Below are positions 42,300-54,435 of a stretch of DNA of 64,000 nucleotides, one piece after another. The DNA is taken from contig NZ_CP078013.2 in NCBI RefSeq assembly GCF_024112395.2, positions 5,612,501 through 5,676,500 of the forward strand. The letters are read 5' to 3'. Positions within the stretch are counted from its first letter, which is position 1. Every line of letters starts with the position of its first letter. The notes beneath the pieces are model-generated. The model had not been told where the DNA came from and searched no databases. It saw only the letters and a program-made list of their open reading frames with translations. This stretch comes from Pseudomonas pergaminensis. GTDB lineage: Bacteria > Pseudomonadota > Gammaproteobacteria > Pseudomonadales > Pseudomonadaceae. A program made the translations under genes and the position numbers.

Positions 42300-42695
42300 T
42301 TACTCCTTGGCGTCTTCAGGTGTGGACGGGCGCTGGCTGTCTTCAGCCACGGCGCGCTCGATCAGTGCCGACAGGTGCGCACCCCGCACGACGCTTTCAT
42401 CGTAGTGGAAGTGCAACTGAGGAACACTGCGCAGCTTCATTTCACGGGCCAATTGCATGCGCAGGAAACCTGCCGCCGAATTGAGCACCTTGATGCTTTG
42501 CGCGATTTCTTCGCTGCTGTCCTGCCCCATCACGGTGATGAAGATCTTCGCGTGACCCACGTCACGGCTCACTTCAACGGCGGTGATGGTGACCAGGCCA
42601 ACGCGTGGGTCTTTGACTTCGCGACGGATCAGTTGGGCCAGCTCGCGCTGCATCTGATCACCGATACGCTGGGTACGGCTGTATTCTTTTGCCAT
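42300..42695 (-). CDS. rbfA: 30S ribosome-binding factor A
   Basis: 131 residues. Type II KH fold with the conserved start [17 protein letters not shown] and the [12 protein letters not shown] helix. It binds immature 30S subunits and helps 5'-end maturation of 16S rRNA, especially in the cold. It lies between infB and truB. Confidence 0.97.
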   Translation of the reverse strand: MAKEYSRTQRIGDQMQRELAQLIRREVKDPRVGLVTITAVEVSRDVGHAKIFITVMGQDSSEEIAQSIKVLNSAAGFLRMQLAREMKLRSVPQLHFHYDESVVRGAHLSALIERAVAEDSQRPSTPEDAKE

Positions 42696-42749
42696 GTCTT
42701 GTTACCTGTTACTGCCACACGGTGAAACCCGTGGGGTCTGAAAGCGGCA

Positions 42750-42783
42750 AACGCCCGGCCTGACAAAAGCCAGACCGGGCGTT
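42750..42783 (-). other. GC-rich hairpin between infB and rbfA
   Basis: Arms AACGCCCGG (42750-42758) and CCGGGCGTT (42775-42783). No clear T-run follows on the minus strand, so it is more likely an RNA-processing or partial-termination element than a strong terminator. Confidence 0.5.
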
Positions 42784-42854
42784 GCGTTTAGAGTCCGTAC
42801 GCGGTGCGGGGCATCTCCATGCCCACACGCCGCGTGGCTCCGGAAGTGCGCGAG

Positions 42855-45380
42855 TTAGAGGCTGCGAGCAACCTGAACCTTCTCGAAGACTTCGATCTTG
42901 TCGCCAACCTTGACGTCGTTGTAGCTCTTGACGCCGATACCGCATTCCATGCCGGCACGTACTTCAGAAGCGTCATCCTTGAAGCGGCGCAGGGATTCCA
43001 GCTCGCCTTCGAAGATAACGATGTCTTCACGCAGTACACGGATTGGACGGTTACGGAACACGGTGCCTTCGACAACCATGCAGCCGGCGATCGCGCCGAA
43101 TTTCGGCGAGCGGAACACGTCACGTACTTCGGCGATACCCAGGATGTTCTCCCGGACGTCGCTGCCAAGCATGCCGGTGAGGGCTTTCTTGACGTCTTCG
43201 ATGATGTCGTAGATGACGTTGTAGTAACGCATGTCCAGGCCTTCCTGCTCGACGATCTTGCGAGCGCCAGCATCGGCACGCACGTTGAAGCCGAACAGTA
43301 CAGCGTTGGAAGCCAATGCCAGGTTGGCGTCGGATTCGGTGATACCACCGACACCGCCACCGACAACGCGCACTTGCACTTCGTCGTTACCCAGGCCATT
43401 CAAGGCGCCGTTCAACGCTTCGAGGGAACCACGTACGTCAGATTTGAGGACGATGTTAAGCGTCTTCTTCTCTTCCTGGCCCATGTTCTCGAAGATGTTT
43501 TCCAGCTTGCCGGCGTGAGCACGGGCCAGCTTGACTTCACGGAACTTGCCTTGACGGAACAGAGCCACTTCACGGGCTTTCTTCTCGTCGGCAACTACGC
43601 TCATCTCGTCGCCAGCGTCCGGGGTACCGTCCAGGCCGAGGATCTCGACCGGGATAGCAGGACCTGCTTCCTTGATTGGCTTGCCGTTCTCGTCGAGCAT
43701 GGCACGTACACGGCCGTAGTTCGAACCGACCAGTACCATGTCGCCTTGGCGCAGGGTGCCGTCTTGAACCAGAACGGTCGCAACCGGGCCACGGCCCTTG
43801 TCGAGACGGGACTCAACCACCACACCACGGCCAGGAGCCGATGGAGTCGCGGTCAGTTCCAGAACCTCGGCTTGCAACAGAACGGCTTCGAGCAGTTCGT
43901 CAACGCCGGTACCCATCTTCGCGGAGACTGGTACGAATGGTGTGTCGCCACCCCACTCTTCGGATGTCACGCCGTGAACCGACAGTTCGCTACGGATGCG
44001 ATCGAGATCAGCGCCCGGCTTGTCGATTTTGTTCACCGCAACCACCAACGGAACGCCAGCTGCCTTGGCATGCTGAACGGCTTCGATGGTTTGTGGCATC
44101 ACGCCGTCGTCGGCTGCAACCACCAGGATCACGATGTCGGTCGCCTTGGCACCACGGGCACGCATTGCGGTAAACGCGGCGTGACCAGGGGTATCGAGGA
44201 ACGTCACCATGCCACGGTCGGTTTCAACGTGGTACGCGCCGATGTGCTGGGTGATACCGCCGGCTTCGCCCGCAGCCACCTTGGCACGACGGATGTAGTC
44301 GAGCAGGGAAGTTTTACCGTGGTCAACGTGGCCCATTACGGTCACAACCGGTGCACGGGAAACAGCCTCACCTTCAAACTTCAGGGACTCGGCCAAGGAA
44401 TCTTCCAGGGCGGTGTCGCTGACCAGGGTCACTTTGTGGCCCAATTCTTCAGCCACAAGCTGGGCAGTTTCCTGATCCAGTACCTGGTTGATGGTGGCTG
44501 GAGTACCCAGCTTGAACATGAACTTGATGATTTCAGCTGCCTTGACCGACATCTGCTGGGCCAGATCGCCCACAGTGATGGTCTCGCCGATCTTCACTTC
44601 ACGCACGACAGGGCCGGTTGGGCTCTGGAAACCGTGGGCGTTGCGTTTCTTCAGCTTGGCCTTGCCGCGACCACCACGACGGAAGCCATCGCTTTCTTCG
44701 TCGGTAGTACGCGGGGCAACGCGTGGAGCAGGCGCTTTCTCTTTGACCGAAGCACGATGTGGAGCGTTTTTGCGCTCGCCATCGCCACCACCACCGCGAC
44801 GATTGTTATCGTCAGCACGTGGCTTGTCCGGACGACGAGGTTCGTCGCGTTTACGGGCGTCAGCAGCAGGTGCTGGTGCAGCGGCAACCGGAGCGGCCTC
44901 ACGCACAGCTTCTACCGGCGCGCTAGGCGCGGCGACCGCTTCAGTGGCAGCGGGTTGCGCAGCAGCAGGCTGGCGACGCGCTTCTTCTTCGGCGCGACGC
45001 TTGGCTTCTTCTTCAGCCTTCTGACGAGCAGCATTTTCTACTGCGCGACGTTCTTCCAGTTCGCGTTTGCGCTCGGCTTCGATTTCTTCCGGGCTGCGCT
45101 GTACGAAGACTTTCTTCTTGCGTACTTCAACGCTGATGCTCTTGCTACCAGCAACACGCAGGGTGCTGGTGGTTTTGCGCTGCAATGTAATCTTGCGCGG
45201 TTCTTCCACTTTCGCCTTGTGGCTGCTCTTCAAGTGAGTCAGCAAAGACTGCTTCTCACTATCGCTCACACCTTCATCGGCGGCGGTGTGCGGCAGACCT
45301 GCCTCACGCATCTGCTGCAACAGGCGCTCTACCGGTGTTTTGACCTCATCGGCCAGTTGTTTCACCGTGACTTGCGTCAT
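42855..45380 (-). CDS. infB: Translation initiation factor IF-2
   Basis: 841 residues. N-terminal IF2N domain ([13 protein letters not shown]), then a long charged, Ala/Glu/Arg-rich flexible segment (about residues 90-260) that is typical of gammaproteobacterial IF2. The GTPase domain has [17 protein letters not shown] and NKID. C-terminal domains for fMet-tRNA binding follow. It works with the initiator tRNA encoded just upstream in the same cluster. It starts 27 bp after nusA. Confidence 0.98.
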   Translation of the reverse strand: MTQVTVKQLADEVKTPVERLLQQMREAGLPHTAADEGVSDSEKQSLLTHLKSSHKAKVEEPRKITLQRKTTSTLRVAGSKSISVEVRKKKVFVQRSPEEIEAERKRELEERRAVENAARQKAEEEAKRRAEEEARRQPAAAQPAATEAVAAPSAPVEAVREAAPVAAAPAPAADARKRDEPRRPDKPRADDNNRRGGGGDGERKNAPHRASVKEKAPAPRVAPRTTDEESDGFRRGGRGKAKLKKRNAHGFQSPTGPVVREVKIGETITVGDLAQQMSVKAAEIIKFMFKLGTPATINQVLDQETAQLVAEELGHKVTLVSDTALEDSLAESLKFEGEAVSRAPVVTVMGHVDHGKTSLLDYIRRAKVAAGEAGGITQHIGAYHVETDRGMVTFLDTPGHAAFTAMRARGAKATDIVILVVAADDGVMPQTIEAVQHAKAAGVPLVVAVNKIDKPGADLDRIRSELSVHGVTSEEWGGDTPFVPVSAKMGTGVDELLEAVLLQAEVLELTATPSAPGRGVVVESRLDKGRGPVATVLVQDGTLRQGDMVLVGSNYGRVRAMLDENGKPIKEAGPAIPVEILGLDGTPDAGDEMSVVADEKKAREVALFRQGKFREVKLARAHAGKLENIFENMGQEEKKTLNIVLKSDVRGSLEALNGALNGLGNDEVQVRVVGGGVGGITESDANLALASNAVLFGFNVRADAGARKIVEQEGLDMRYYNVIYDIIEDVKKALTGMLGSDVRENILGIAEVRDVFRSPKFGAIAGCMVVEGTVFRNRPIRVLREDIVIFEGELESLRRFKDDASEVRAGMECGIGVKSYNDVKVGDKIEVFEKVQVARSL

Positions 45381-45407
45381 GCACTTCTCTCCTCAGGCCG
45401 CGCCTAG

Positions 45408-46889
45408 TTACTCGAACCAATGGGCTCGGGCGGCCATGATCAACTTGCCGGCACGATCATCGTCAATGCCGTCGATGTCGAGCAGATCGTCAATAGACTG
45501 CTCGGCCAGGTCTTCGCGGGTAATTACGCCGCGCACCGCCAGTTCCATCGCCAAATCCTTGTCCATACCCTCAAGCGAGAGCAGGTCTTCGGCCGGATGG
45601 GCGTCTGCCAGCTTTTCCTCAGTAGCGATGGCTTTAGTCAACAAACGATCCTTGGCCCGAGCGCGAAGCTCGTTGACGGTGTCTTCGTCAAAGCCGTCGA
45701 TGTTGAGCATTTCTTCCAACGGTACGTAGGCAATCTCTTCCAGGCTGGTGAAGCCTTCATCTACCAGCACCTGCGCCAGGTCTTCATCGACTTCCAACTC
45801 TTCGATGAAGTTGCGCAGGATGTCACCGGTTTCAGCTTGCTGCTTAGCCTGGATGTCCGATTCGGTCATCACGTTCAGGGTCCAACCGGTCAGTTGGCTG
45901 GCCAGACGCACGTTCTGACCACCACGACCAATGGCCTGAGCCAGATTGTCTGCGCCAACGGCGATGTCCATTGCATGGGCATCTTCGTCAACGATAATTG
46001 CCGCCACTTCAGCCGGCGACATGGCGTTGATCACGAACTGCGCCGGGTTATCGTCCCACAGGACGATGTCCACACGCTCACCGCCCAATTCACCCGACAC
46101 TGCCTGGACGCGCGAACCGCGCATACCGATGCAAGCGCCTTGCGGGTCGATGCGTTTGTCCTTGGACCGGACCGCGATCTTGGCACGCGAACCCGGGTCG
46201 CGGGACGCAGCCATGACTTCGATCAGGCCTTCGGCGATTTCCGGCACTTCGATACGGAACAGCTCGATCAGCATTTCCGGCGCGGTACGCGACAGGATCA
46301 ACTGAGGGCCGCGGTTCTCGGTGCGGATTTCCTTGAGCAACGCACGCAAGCGCACGCCGACACGGAAGGTTTCGCGAGAGATGATGTCTTCGCGGGCCAG
46401 CAACGCTTCGGCGTTGTTGCCCAGGTCGACGATCACGTTGTCGCGGGTGACTTTTTTCACGGTGCCGGAGATGATTTCACCCAGGCGCTCGCGATAGGCG
46501 TCAACGACTTGAGCGCGCTCGGCTTCGCGAACCTTCTGCACGATGACCTGCTTGGCGGTCTGTGCAGCGATACGGCCGAATTCGATCGATTCGATCTTTT
46601 CTTCGACGACATCACCGACCTTGGCGCCAGGATGCGTTTCGGCAACCTTGCTTGGCCAGGTTTCGATGGCCGGATCATCAAGATCGGCTTCTTCAACGAC
46701 CGTCCAGCGACGGAAAGTCTCATAGGCACCGGTGTGGCGGTTGATTTCCACACGCAGATCAACTTCGTCTTCAAAACGCTTTTTGGTAGCAGTGGCCAGG
46801 GCCAGCTCCAGCGCTTCAAAAATCACGTTTGCCGGTACGCCCTTTTCATTGGATACCGACTCAACAACCAGCAGTACTTCTTTGCTCAT
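45408..46889 (-). CDS. nusA: Transcription termination/antitermination factor NusA
   Basis: 493 residues from the ATG at 46889 ([17 protein letters not shown]). Order: N-terminal RNA polymerase-binding domain, S1, two KH domains ([35 protein letters not shown]), and two acidic AR2-type repeats at the C-terminus ([38 protein letters not shown]). It controls pausing, termination and rRNA antitermination. It lies between rimP and infB. Confidence 0.98.
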   Translation of the reverse strand: MSKEVLLVVESVSNEKGVPANVIFEALELALATATKKRFEDEVDLRVEINRHTGAYETFRRWTVVEEADLDDPAIETWPSKVAETHPGAKVGDVVEEKIESIEFGRIAAQTAKQVIVQKVREAERAQVVDAYRERLGEIISGTVKKVTRDNVIVDLGNNAEALLAREDIISRETFRVGVRLRALLKEIRTENRGPQLILSRTAPEMLIELFRIEVPEIAEGLIEVMAASRDPGSRAKIAVRSKDKRIDPQGACIGMRGSRVQAVSGELGGERVDIVLWDDNPAQFVINAMSPAEVAAIIVDEDAHAMDIAVGADNLAQAIGRGGQNVRLASQLTGWTLNVMTESDIQAKQQAETGDILRNFIEELEVDEDLAQVLVDEGFTSLEEIAYVPLEEMLNIDGFDEDTVNELRARAKDRLLTKAIATEEKLADAHPAEDLLSLEGMDKDLAMELAVRGVITREDLAEQSIDDLLDIDGIDDDRAGKLIMAARAHWFE

Positions 46890-46936
46890 CGTACGCCTCG
46901 CCTTTCGCAAGCCATTGGATCCGCGGGATCCGCGTC

Positions 46937-47395
46937 TCAGTCAAAACTGGGAATAATGTTGGCCTTGTCGATCATATCGATCGGCAACAGGAATTCATGG
47001 TCTTCTACCTGCACCACGACATCCTGTTCTTCTACACCGCGCAGAAGGCCCTGAAAGTTGCGTCGCCCTTCAAAGGGAGATCGCAGCTTGATCTTCACTT
47101 GTTCACCGGCAAATTTTGCAAACTGATCAATAGTGAACAGTGGGCGTTCCATGCCTGGCGAGGAAACTTCGAGGGTGTATTCAACGGAGATCGGATCTTC
47201 AACATCCAGCACACCGCTGATCTGACGGCTGACAATGGCACAATCGTCCACCAGCACGCCGCCCTCTTTATCGATATAAACGCGCAACATTGAGTGGCGA
47301 CCTTGAGCCGAAAACTCAATACCCCAGCATTCATAGCCTAGGGCCACGACCACCGGGGCCAACAAGGCCTGCAACTCTTCTAGCTTGCTCGACAC
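46937..47395 (-). CDS. rimP: Ribosome maturation factor RimP
   Basis: 152 residues from a GTG at 47395, chosen because GAGGGGG precedes it and the product then starts [12 protein letters not shown] as in other pseudomonads. Conserved [21 protein letters not shown] and [12 protein letters not shown] are present. It is needed for 30S assembly. It is the first protein gene after tRNA-fMet, separated by three hairpins. Confidence 0.95.
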   Translation of the reverse strand: MSSKLEELQALLAPVVVALGYECWGIEFSAQGRHSMLRVYIDKEGGVLVDDCAIVSRQISGVLDVEDPISVEYTLEVSSPGMERPLFTIDQFAKFAGEQVKIKLRSPFEGRRNFQGLLRGVEEQDVVVQVEDHEFLLPIDMIDKANIIPSFD

Positions 47396-47434
47396 CTGAA
47401 CCCCCTCGTGCATGTATGTGCATGCTGTGCAAAA

Positions 47435-47458
47435 TAAAAAAATGGGCGAAACGCCCAT
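47435..47458 (-). terminator. Intrinsic terminator between tRNA-fMet and rimP
   Basis: Minus strand ATGGGCG/CGCCCAT stem (47458-47452 with 47448-47442), loop of three, then six Ts. It lies 40 bases before rimP, so it would attenuate read-through from the tRNA promoter into rimP-nusA-infB. Confidence 0.8.
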
Positions 47459-47502
47459 CCTTGAAACGCCGTCGAACAGCGGCGTTGAAAGTGTCCAGCT
47501 AA

Positions 47503-47525
47503 CAAAAAGCCCCTTAAAAGGGGCT
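47503..47525 (-). terminator. Terminator of tRNA-fMet
   Basis: Stem AGCCCCTT/AAGGGGCT with a two-base loop and five Ts on the minus strand, 11 bases after the tRNA 3' end. Confidence 0.85.
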
Positions 47526-47535
47526 CCGCTAAAAC

Positions 47536-47612
<77 letters not shown>

Positions 47613-47679
47613 ACAAAGCTGGGGCGGAAGTATACGACCGATCCCTTACAGGGTCAATGTAACCTTCCACCTACAAGAA

Positions 47680-47697
47680 AGCCCGCAACAGCGGGCT
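47680..47697 (-). terminator. Hairpin after tRNA-Leu
   Basis: AGCCCGC/GCGGGCT stem with a four-base loop, 12 bases past the tRNA-Leu 3' end; followed on the minus strand by a short TTTCTT tract. Confidence 0.7.
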
Positions 47698-47708
47698 CTC
47701 CTGATAAT

Positions 47709-47794
47709 TGGTACCGAGAAGGGGACTCGAACCCCTACACCCTATGGGCACAACCACCTCAAGGTTGCGTGTCTACCAATTCCACCACCTCGGC
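47709..47794 (-). tRNA. tRNA-Leu (GAG)
   Basis: 86 bases with encoded CCA and the long variable arm of class II tRNAs. Acceptor GCCGAGG pairs with the 3' strand CTCGGT. Anticodon loop TTGAGGT gives GAG, reading CUC/CUU leucine codons. It lies 21 bases after secG. Confidence 0.97.
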
Positions 47795-47815
47795 AATACA
47801 GCGTTTACAACCTTC

Positions 47816-48199
47816 TTACTTCTGCTCTTGAGCTGGAGGTACGTCAGTCGCTGGAGTAGCCGACTTTTGCTCTTGAAGCACCGGGACATCATCAGAAGCC
47901 GGTTTTGCTTTTGGCACTTCCAACACTGCTGGGTTTGGGAGACCTACTTGAGTCAGCACATGAGCTTTCTCTTTAGCAAAGTAACCTAACCCCAAGCTGG
48001 TTATGAAGAAACCGGCGGCAAGTATAGCAGTAAACTTACTAAGAAAGGTAGAGGAACCTTGGCTTCCGAACACAGTATTTGAAGCACCTGCACCGAAAGA
48101 CGCACCAGCATCCGCACCTTTACCCTGTTGCAACAAAACCAGGGCAACTACGCCCAGGGCAGCCAACAGATGAAAAACGACTACGACTGTTTCCAGCAT
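47816..48199 (-). CDS. secG: Preprotein translocase subunit SecG
   Basis: 127 residues from the ATG at 48199 ([16 protein letters not shown]). Two membrane helices (about 2-22 and 54-74) flank the conserved [17 protein letters not shown] loop. The C-terminal tail is longer than in E. coli, Pro/Ala/Gln-rich, and carries repeats of the type VPVLQEQK and VPPAQEQK. It supports SecYE-dependent export. It starts 4 bp after tpiA, with the tRNAs next. Confidence 0.95.
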   Translation of the reverse strand: MLETVVVVFHLLAALGVVALVLLQQGKGADAGASFGAGASNTVFGSQGSSTFLSKFTAILAAGFFITSLGLGYFAKEKAHVLTQVGLPNPAVLEVPKAKPASDDVPVLQEQKSATPATDVPPAQEQK

Positions 48200-48203
48200 T
48201 TTT

Positions 48204-48959
48204 TCAGTTTCCCGCGGCGCGACAGATCGCACCGAACTCATCTGCATTCAGGGAAGCTCCACCAATGAGCCCCCCATCGATATCCGGCATGCCGAACAGT
48301 TCGACCGCATTGGCCGCCTTCACGCTGCCGCCGTATAGAAGACGCACACCTTGTGCGACTTCAGAATTCTCTGCCGCTAACTGCGCGCGGATGGCTGCGT
48401 GCACATCCTGCGCCTGTTGCGGTGTAGCAGTCAGCCCGGTACCAATAGCCCAGACCGGCTCGTAAGCAATAACTGCCTTTGCAAACGCACCAACACCCAG
48501 CTCCTCGATGATGCTGCCCAGCTGACGCGAGACAACTTCAAGAGTCTTGCCCGATTCACGCTGCTCCAGGGTCTCCCCTATGCACAACACTGGAATCAAG
48601 CCACAAGCCTGTGCCGCTGCGAACTTGCGATTGAGTGTCCCATCACGCTCGCCCATCATCTGACGACGCTCGGAGTGCCCGACAAGCACATAGGAACAAC
48701 CTGCATCGATCAACTGACTCGGCGAAATCTCGCCGGTCAACGCACCTTGCATCGGCTCCACCGCAGAGTTCTGCGCGCCGACCTGGATCGACTTGCCTTT
48801 CAAGCCATCAACCACTTGGTTGATATGCAAGCAAGGCGGAAAAACCGCAACATCGACACCGCTAGGCAAGGCCAAGTGACGAAGGCCATTGATCAGCTCA
48901 GCGACACTGGCGCGGGTACCGTGCATCTTCCAGTTACCAGCTACCATAGTGCGACGCAT
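48204..48959 (-). CDS. tpiA: Triosephosphate isomerase
   Basis: 251 residues. Catalytic residues are visible: Lys in GNWKMHG, His in VGHSERR, and Glu in [11 protein letters not shown]; the phosphate-gripping LLYGGSVK is present. It interconverts dihydroxyacetone phosphate and glyceraldehyde-3-phosphate. It is followed closely by secG. Confidence 0.98.
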   Translation of the reverse strand: MRRTMVAGNWKMHGTRASVAELINGLRHLALPSGVDVAVFPPCLHINQVVDGLKGKSIQVGAQNSAVEPMQGALTGEISPSQLIDAGCSYVLVGHSERRQMMGERDGTLNRKFAAAQACGLIPVLCIGETLEQRESGKTLEVVSRQLGSIIEELGVGAFAKAVIAYEPVWAIGTGLTATPQQAQDVHAAIRAQLAAENSEVAQGVRLLYGGSVKAANAVELFGMPDIDGGLIGGASLNADEFGAICRAAGN

Positions 48960-49025
48960 GCTGTACCTCGTCGGTCAAAGTGGGCGCAGATGTTACCCAA
49001 CCACATCATCACTGGCAAGCCGAAT

Positions 49026-50363
49026 TCAGGCGCAAACTTCAGTTACTAGTTTTGCCAGGTCTTCGGCATGGCCGCGAACCTGTGTTTCGTCGTCACCTTC
49101 GACCATGACGCGCACCAGCGGCTCTGTGCCGGACTTGCGCAACAGCACGCGGCCACGCCCCGCCATTGCCAGGGTCACGCGCTCGCACGCCTCTTTGACA
49201 GCCGGGTGCTCGATCGGGTTTTCGCCGCCGGCAAACCGTACATTCAGCAGTACTTGCGGACATTTGCGCAGCGCCTGGCGCGCCTGGGCCAAGCTCTCTT
49301 CGCGACGGCGCAGCGACAGCAGAACCTGCAGCGCAGCAATGATCGCATCGCCCGTAGTGGTGTGCTGGAAGCAGACAACGTGACCGGAATTCTCGCCACC
49401 CACCTGCCAGTTACGCTCGAGCAACTCGGCGATCACATAGCGGTCACCGACATTGGCGCGCACAAACGGAATACCCAGGTCCGCCAAGGCCAATTCAAGC
49501 CCCAGGTTACTCATCAAGGTACCGACAACACCACCTTGCAGCTTGTTACGCTCGTGCAGGTCGCGGGCAATGATGAACAAGAGGTCATCGCCATCAACGA
49601 TGGCCCCGGTGTGATCCACCATCAGCACACGGTCACCGTCACCGTCAAAAGCAATGCCCAGGTCGGCATGTTCGGCAAGGACGGCGGCCTGCAATTGCTC
49701 CATGTGTGTGGAGCCGCAGTTGTCATTGATGTTCAGCCCGTTAGGCTGGGCCGACAGGACTGTAACGTCCGCGCCCAATTCCTTGAATACGCTTGGCGCC
49801 ACTTTGTAGGTCGCGCCATGTGCGCAATCGACCACAATCTTCAGGCCGGCGAAATTGGTGCTGCTGGGCACACTGCTTTTGCAAAATTCGATATACCGGC
49901 CAGAGGCGTCATTGATTCGCGACACCTTGCCCAGCTTGCTGGACTCAACCACCGTCATCGGCGCATCCAGCAGTTCTTCGATCATCAACTCGATCTCGTC
50001 CGGCAGCTTGGTGCCCTGCCCCGAGAAGAATTTGATGCCGTTGTCATCATGAGGATTGTGCGAAGCACTGATCACAATACCGGCTTCAGCGTGAAAGGTA
50101 CGCGTCAGGTAAGCGATCGCCGGTGTCGGCATGGGGCCTAGCAGCATGACATCTGCGCCCGCGGCGGACAGGCCAGCCTCGAGTGCGGATTCGAACATGT
50201 AACCGGAAATACGAGTGTCTTTACCCACCAGGATGCGGCAAGCGCCCATGCTCCGGAACGCCATGCCCGCAGCCCAACCTAGCTTGAGCATGAAATCAGG
50301 AGTAATCGGGTATTCGCCGACCCGACCACGGATACCGTCGGTGCCAAAGTATTTCTTAGTCAT
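49026..50363 (-). CDS. glmM: Phosphoglucosamine mutase
   Basis: 445 residues. The phospho-serine loop [15 protein letters not shown], the metal-binding DGDGDR and the sugar-binding GGENSGHV are intact. It converts glucosamine-6-phosphate to glucosamine-1-phosphate for peptidoglycan and LPS. It lies 16 bp after folP in the conserved ftsH-folP-glmM order. Confidence 0.98.
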   Translation of the reverse strand: MTKKYFGTDGIRGRVGEYPITPDFMLKLGWAAGMAFRSMGACRILVGKDTRISGYMFESALEAGLSAAGADVMLLGPMPTPAIAYLTRTFHAEAGIVISASHNPHDDNGIKFFSGQGTKLPDEIELMIEELLDAPMTVVESSKLGKVSRINDASGRYIEFCKSSVPSSTNFAGLKIVVDCAHGATYKVAPSVFKELGADVTVLSAQPNGLNINDNCGSTHMEQLQAAVLAEHADLGIAFDGDGDRVLMVDHTGAIVDGDDLLFIIARDLHERNKLQGGVVGTLMSNLGLELALADLGIPFVRANVGDRYVIAELLERNWQVGGENSGHVVCFQHTTTGDAIIAALQVLLSLRRREESLAQARQALRKCPQVLLNVRFAGGENPIEHPAVKEACERVTLAMAGRGRVLLRKSGTEPLVRVMVEGDDETQVRGHAEDLAKLVTEVCA

Positions 50364-50379
50364 AAGTGCTCCATCATTC

Positions 50380-51231
50380 TTATTCGGCTGATTCTACTGC
50401 GGCAATCATGCGCACCACATCCACTGTTTCGGCAACATCATGCACACGCAAGATACGCGCGCCTTTGCTTACTGCAAGCGCTGCCAGTGCAAGACCACCG
50501 TACAGCCGCTCACCCACCGGGCGATTCAGGGCCAGCCCTATCATGCTTTTGCGCGAAACGCCGACCAGAAGGGGTCGACCAAGGGCATGCAGGGATTCCA
50601 TATGCTTGAACAGACTTAGATTGTGCTGCAGGGTCTTGGCGAAGCCAAAGCCGGGATCAAGGATGATCTTTTCCGCAGCAATCCCCGCGACAGTACATTG
50701 AGCGACCCGCTCAGCGAGGAAACCGCTGACTTCGCCCACAAGGTCATCATAGTGAGGATTGTCCTGCATATTGCCGGGCTCTCCGAGCATATGCATCAGG
50801 CACACCGGCAACCCGGTCGCGGCAGCAGCATCAAGGGCACCGTCGCGCTGGAGGGAGCGCACATCGTTGATCAACCCCGCGCCCAGCCGCGCAGTTTCGC
50901 GCATCACTGCTGGCGTCGAGGTGTCCACCGAGATGATCACATCCAGCTCACGCGCAATGCGCTCGACTATTGGCGCGACTCGCTCCAGCTCCTCCAAGGG
51001 AGAAACCACGCGAGCGCCAGGCCGAGTCGACTCACCACCGACATCAATCAGCGTCGCCCCTGCGGCGACCATCGCCTCTGCATGACGCAATGCAGCATCA
51101 AGCTGGCTGAAGCGGCCACCGTCGGAAAAGGAGTCAGGGGTTACATTAAGAATGCCCATGACATGTGTATGGGCCAAATCAAGAACCCGGTTGCCGCAAG
51201 GCAACCGGGTGGAGGACAACGCAGAAGTCAT
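50380..51231 (-). CDS. folP: Dihydropteroate synthase
   Basis: 283 residues. Signatures [15 protein letters not shown] and [11 protein letters not shown] are intact, with the sulfonamide-binding loop regions unremarkable. It joins pterin pyrophosphate (the FolK product) with p-aminobenzoate. It is only 8 bp from the ftsH stop, so it is probably co-transcribed with ftsH and glmM. Confidence 0.98.
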   Translation of the reverse strand: MTSALSSTRLPCGNRVLDLAHTHVMGILNVTPDSFSDGGRFSQLDAALRHAEAMVAAGATLIDVGGESTRPGARVVSPLEELERVAPIVERIARELDVIISVDTSTPAVMRETARLGAGLINDVRSLQRDGALDAAAATGLPVCLMHMLGEPGNMQDNPHYDDLVGEVSGFLAERVAQCTVAGIAAEKIILDPGFGFAKTLQHNLSLFKHMESLHALGRPLLVGVSRKSMIGLALNRPVGERLYGGLALAALAVSKGARILRVHDVAETVDVVRMIAAVESAE

Positions 51232-51239
51232 TTCAAACC

Positions 51240-53150
51240 TTAGTGGTCGGCTGCAGGGCCGCCGATCGGGGTTTCAGGGCGTTCATTCTGAACCACCGGC
51301 GGAGTGCCAGAGGTGCCCGAACCGCCTTCCCAATCGCGAGGCTCACGCGGCGTGCGGCCAGCCATGATGTCGTCGATCTGGTCGGCATCAATGGTCTCGT
51401 ACTTCATCAGCGCGTCGGCCATCGCGTCCAGTTTGTCGCGGTTATCAGTCAGGATCTGCTTGGCCGTGCCGTAGCACTGGTCAATGATACTGCGCACTTC
51501 GGAGTCGATCAGCTTGGCTGTCTCACCGGAGAAACTGGCGTTTTGACCGCCACCGCCACGACCTAGGAACACTTCGCCTTCTTCCTCGGCATACATCAGC
51601 GGGCCGAGTTTTTCCGACAAGCCCCACTTGGTCACCATGTTCCGTGCAATCTGGCTGGCACGCATGATGTCGTTGGAAGCGCCGGTAGTGACACCATCGA
51701 AGCCCAGGGTCATCTCCTCAGCAATCCGGCCACCGTACAGCGAGCAGATCTGGCTGATGAGTGCACGCTTGGAGAGGCTATAGCGATCCTCTTCCGGCAG
51801 GAACATCGTGACACCCAGCGCCCGACCACGAGGAATGATCGACACTTTGTAGACCGGGTCGTGCTCAGGCACAACGCGACCGACAATGGCGTGACCGGCT
51901 TCGTGATAAGCGGTGTTCTGCTTCTCTTTCTCGGACATGACCATGGATTTGCGCTCGGCGCCCATCATGATCTTGTCTTTCGCCAATTCGAACTCTTTCA
52001 TCTCCACGATGCGCTTGCCGGTACGGGCAGCAAACAACGAAGCCTCGTTGACCAGGTTGGCCAGGTCGGCACCGGAGAAGCCTGGAGTACCACGGGCAAT
52101 CACGGCCGGAGCCACGTCGTCACCCATTGGCACTTTGCGCATGTGTACTTTCAGGATCTGTTCGCGACCACGGATATCCGGCAAGCCAACCACAACCTGG
52201 CGGTCGAAACGGCCTGGACGCAGCAACGCAGGGTCCAGAACGTCCGGACGGTTGGTTGCAGCAATCACGATGATGCCGTCGTTCATTTCAAAGCCGTCCA
52301 TCTCAACCAGCAACTGGTTAAGGGTCTGCTCACGTTCATCATGACCGCCGCCCATGCCGGCGCCACGGTGGCGACCAACGGCGTCGATTTCATCGATGAA
52401 AATGATGCAAGGCGCATGCTTTTTAGCCTGTTCGAACATATCGCGAACACGGCTGGCGCCCACGCCGACGAACATCTCGACGAAGTCAGAACCGGAAATG
52501 GTGAAGAAAGGCACCTTCGCCTCACCAGCAATCGCCTTGGCCAGCAAGGTTTTACCGGTACCCGGAGGACCAACCATCAACACACCGCGAGGAATGCGGC
52601 CGCCGAGGCGCTGGAATTTGCCCGGATCGCGCAGGAACTCGACCAACTCGCCCACTTCTTCTTTGGCTTCGTCGCAACCAGCAACGTCAGCCAGGGTGGT
52701 TTTCACCTGATCTTCGGAGAGCAGGCGTGCCTTGCTCTTGCCAAAGCTCATCGGCCCGCCCTTGCCGCCCGCACCGCCTTGCATCTGGCGCATGAAGAAC
52801 ATGAACACGGCAATGATCACCAGGATCGGGAAGCTGGCTACCAGCAACTGGGTCCAAATGCTCTGCTGCTCAGGCTGCTTGCCTTCGACAACCACGTGGT
52901 TGTCCACCAGGTCGCCGATCAGACCGTTGTCCTGGATTGCCGGACGAATGGTCTTGAAGCTGTCGCCATCGTTGCGTTTGCCGGTGATCACGTAGCCATC
53001 AACCGCTACGCGCTCGACCTTGCCATCCTTAACTTGCTGGATGAAGTCGGAATAGTTGAGGGTCTGCGGCTCGTTAGGGCTGGAGAAGTTGTTCATCACC
53101 GTCACCAGGACAGCCGCGATGATCAACCACAGGATCAGATTCTTTGCCAT
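51240..53150 (-). CDS. ftsH: ATP-dependent zinc metalloprotease FtsH
   Basis: 636 residues from the ATG at 53150. An in-frame TTG at 53159 is better spaced from AGAGGG and would add three residues (MND). Two membrane helices (about 4-22 and 102-120) flank a periplasmic domain. AAA+ Walker A GPPGTGKT at 194-201, Walker B IIFIDEID near 249-256, and the zinc motif HEAGH at 416-420. It degrades membrane and short-lived cytosolic proteins such as LpxC. The C-terminal tail is Pro/Gly/Thr-rich. Confidence 0.97.
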   Translation of the reverse strand: MAKNLILWLIIAAVLVTVMNNFSSPNEPQTLNYSDFIQQVKDGKVERVAVDGYVITGKRNDGDSFKTIRPAIQDNGLIGDLVDNHVVVEGKQPEQQSIWTQLLVASFPILVIIAVFMFFMRQMQGGAGGKGGPMSFGKSKARLLSEDQVKTTLADVAGCDEAKEEVGELVEFLRDPGKFQRLGGRIPRGVLMVGPPGTGKTLLAKAIAGEAKVPFFTISGSDFVEMFVGVGASRVRDMFEQAKKHAPCIIFIDEIDAVGRHRGAGMGGGHDEREQTLNQLLVEMDGFEMNDGIIVIAATNRPDVLDPALLRPGRFDRQVVVGLPDIRGREQILKVHMRKVPMGDDVAPAVIARGTPGFSGADLANLVNEASLFAARTGKRIVEMKEFELAKDKIMMGAERKSMVMSEKEKQNTAYHEAGHAIVGRVVPEHDPVYKVSIIPRGRALGVTMFLPEEDRYSLSKRALISQICSLYGGRIAEEMTLGFDGVTTGASNDIMRASQIARNMVTKWGLSEKLGPLMYAEEEGEVFLGRGGGGQNASFSGETAKLIDSEVRSIIDQCYGTAKQILTDNRDKLDAMADALMKYETIDADQIDDIMAGRTPREPRDWEGGSGTSGTPPVVQNERPETPIGGPAADH

Positions 53151-53350
53151 ATCGTTCAATTAACTACCCTCTGAAGCAAGCTCCGCTACTGGCGCGCGCT
53201 TCGCATGATATTCACCGGCCTAACTTACTACATTACCTACAACACTGGCAGGCGCCGTCTGTAACCCTTTGTGAAACTTTGACTACACAATATTCGTAAA
53301 GCTTCGTGACGAAAGCGATATAAAAAAACCTATCGACTCCCTTCAAACCT

Positions 53351-54001
53351 TCAAAGACGCTCATCACTGGCGGCGCCTTCGATCCCGCGGAACCCCCGCG
53401 CCAACAGATACTGCTCGCGAGACCGGTCACGAGAAGAGTCCGGTTTGCGCATCTGTACCTTGTCGAACAGCTTGCGGATGTTCTTGTGGTACTCGTCGAA
53501 GCCTTCACCCTGGAAGACCTTGACCAGGAAATCACCACCCGGACGCAATACCCGACCCGCCAGATCCAGTGCCAACTCGCAGAGGAACATGGCGCGCGGC
53601 ATATCAACAGCCGGTAATCCACTCATATTGGGGGCCATGTCGGAAATCACAAGGTCCACTTGCGAATTTCCTACAGCTTCCAGGATCTCGGCCAGGACAG
53701 CGTCCTGGGTAAAGTCACCGTGTACAAAGGTCACATCCGGGATACTGTCCATCTCCAGGATGTCGGAAGCGATCAAGCGGCCTTGCCCACCAATCAGACG
53801 ACTGGCCACCTGGGACCAGCCACCCGGGGCGGCGCCCAGGTCGATCACGCTCATGCCGGGGCGAAACAATTTGTCCTTGTCCTGCAGCTCCAGCAGCTTG
53901 TAGCTGGCCCGGGAACGGTAGCCGTCCTTTTGCGCCTTTTTGACGTAAGGATCGTTGAAATGTTCTTGTAGCCACTTAAGGCTGGTTTTGGAACGGGCCA
54001 C
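53351..54001 (-). CDS. rlmE: 23S rRNA 2'-O-ribose U2552 methyltransferase
   Basis: 216 residues. SAM motif [11 protein letters not shown], then the catalytic residues of the K-D-K-E type: Lys in the N-terminal [11 protein letters not shown], Asp in SDMAPNMSG, Lys in [10 protein letters not shown]. It methylates U2552 in late 50S assembly. It lies upstream of ftsH, as is usual, and diverges from yhbY. Confidence 0.97.
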   Translation of the reverse strand: MARSKTSLKWLQEHFNDPYVKKAQKDGYRSRASYKLLELQDKDKLFRPGMSVIDLGAAPGGWSQVASRLIGGQGRLIASDILEMDSIPDVTFVHGDFTQDAVLAEILEAVGNSQVDLVISDMAPNMSGLPAVDMPRAMFLCELALDLAGRVLRPGGDFLVKVFQGEGFDEYHKNIRKLFDKVQMRKPDSSRDRSREQYLLARGFRGIEGAASDERL

Positions 54002-54107
54002 GGGCCACCTCGAAAAATAAAACGGGTCGTGATTAACTGGGCGGTCCCGGACTCGCTCGGGTAAACTGGCCGCCGCTTTTTACAAGATCAGACGCAGGGG
54101 TCAGATT

Positions 54108-54416
54108 ATGCCGCTCACTCAAGAGCAGAAGAAACAGTACAAATCCATTGGCCACCATCTGAAACCAGTTCTGATTGTGGCAGATAACGGTTTGACTGAA
54201 GGTGTGTTAGCCGAATTCGAACGTGCACTGAACGATCATGAACTGATCAAGATCAAGGTCAACATCCTTGACCGCGAAGCGCGCCTGGCCGCCATTGCAG
54301 AACTGTGCAAGGTGGGCAAAGCGGACCTGGTCCAGGTCATCGGCAAGATGGCGCTGCTTTATCGCAAGAACTTCAGCGTCAACAAGCAACTGTCGAACGT
54401 ACACCGCTTCAAGTAG
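54108..54416 (+). CDS. yhbY: CRM-domain RNA-binding protein YhbY
   Basis: 102 residues, one CRM domain. The GxxG-type loop lies in VIGKMALLYRKN; the N-terminal QEQKKQYKSIGHHLKPVLIV is typical. It associates with pre-50S ribosomal particles. The yhbY/rlmE divergent arrangement is conserved. Confidence 0.95.
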   Translation: MPLTQEQKKQYKSIGHHLKPVLIVADNGLTEGVLAEFERALNDHELIKIKVNILDREARLAAIAELCKVGKADLVQVIGKMALLYRKNFSVNKQLSNVHRFK

Positions 54417-54435
54417 CGTTTAAATTACAAAAGGG

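Noticed and set aside
42804..45407. Open frame of 867 codons opposite infB
   Set aside because: Antisense shadow of a certain gene, no domain signature, with low-complexity runs of Thr, Arg and Phe.
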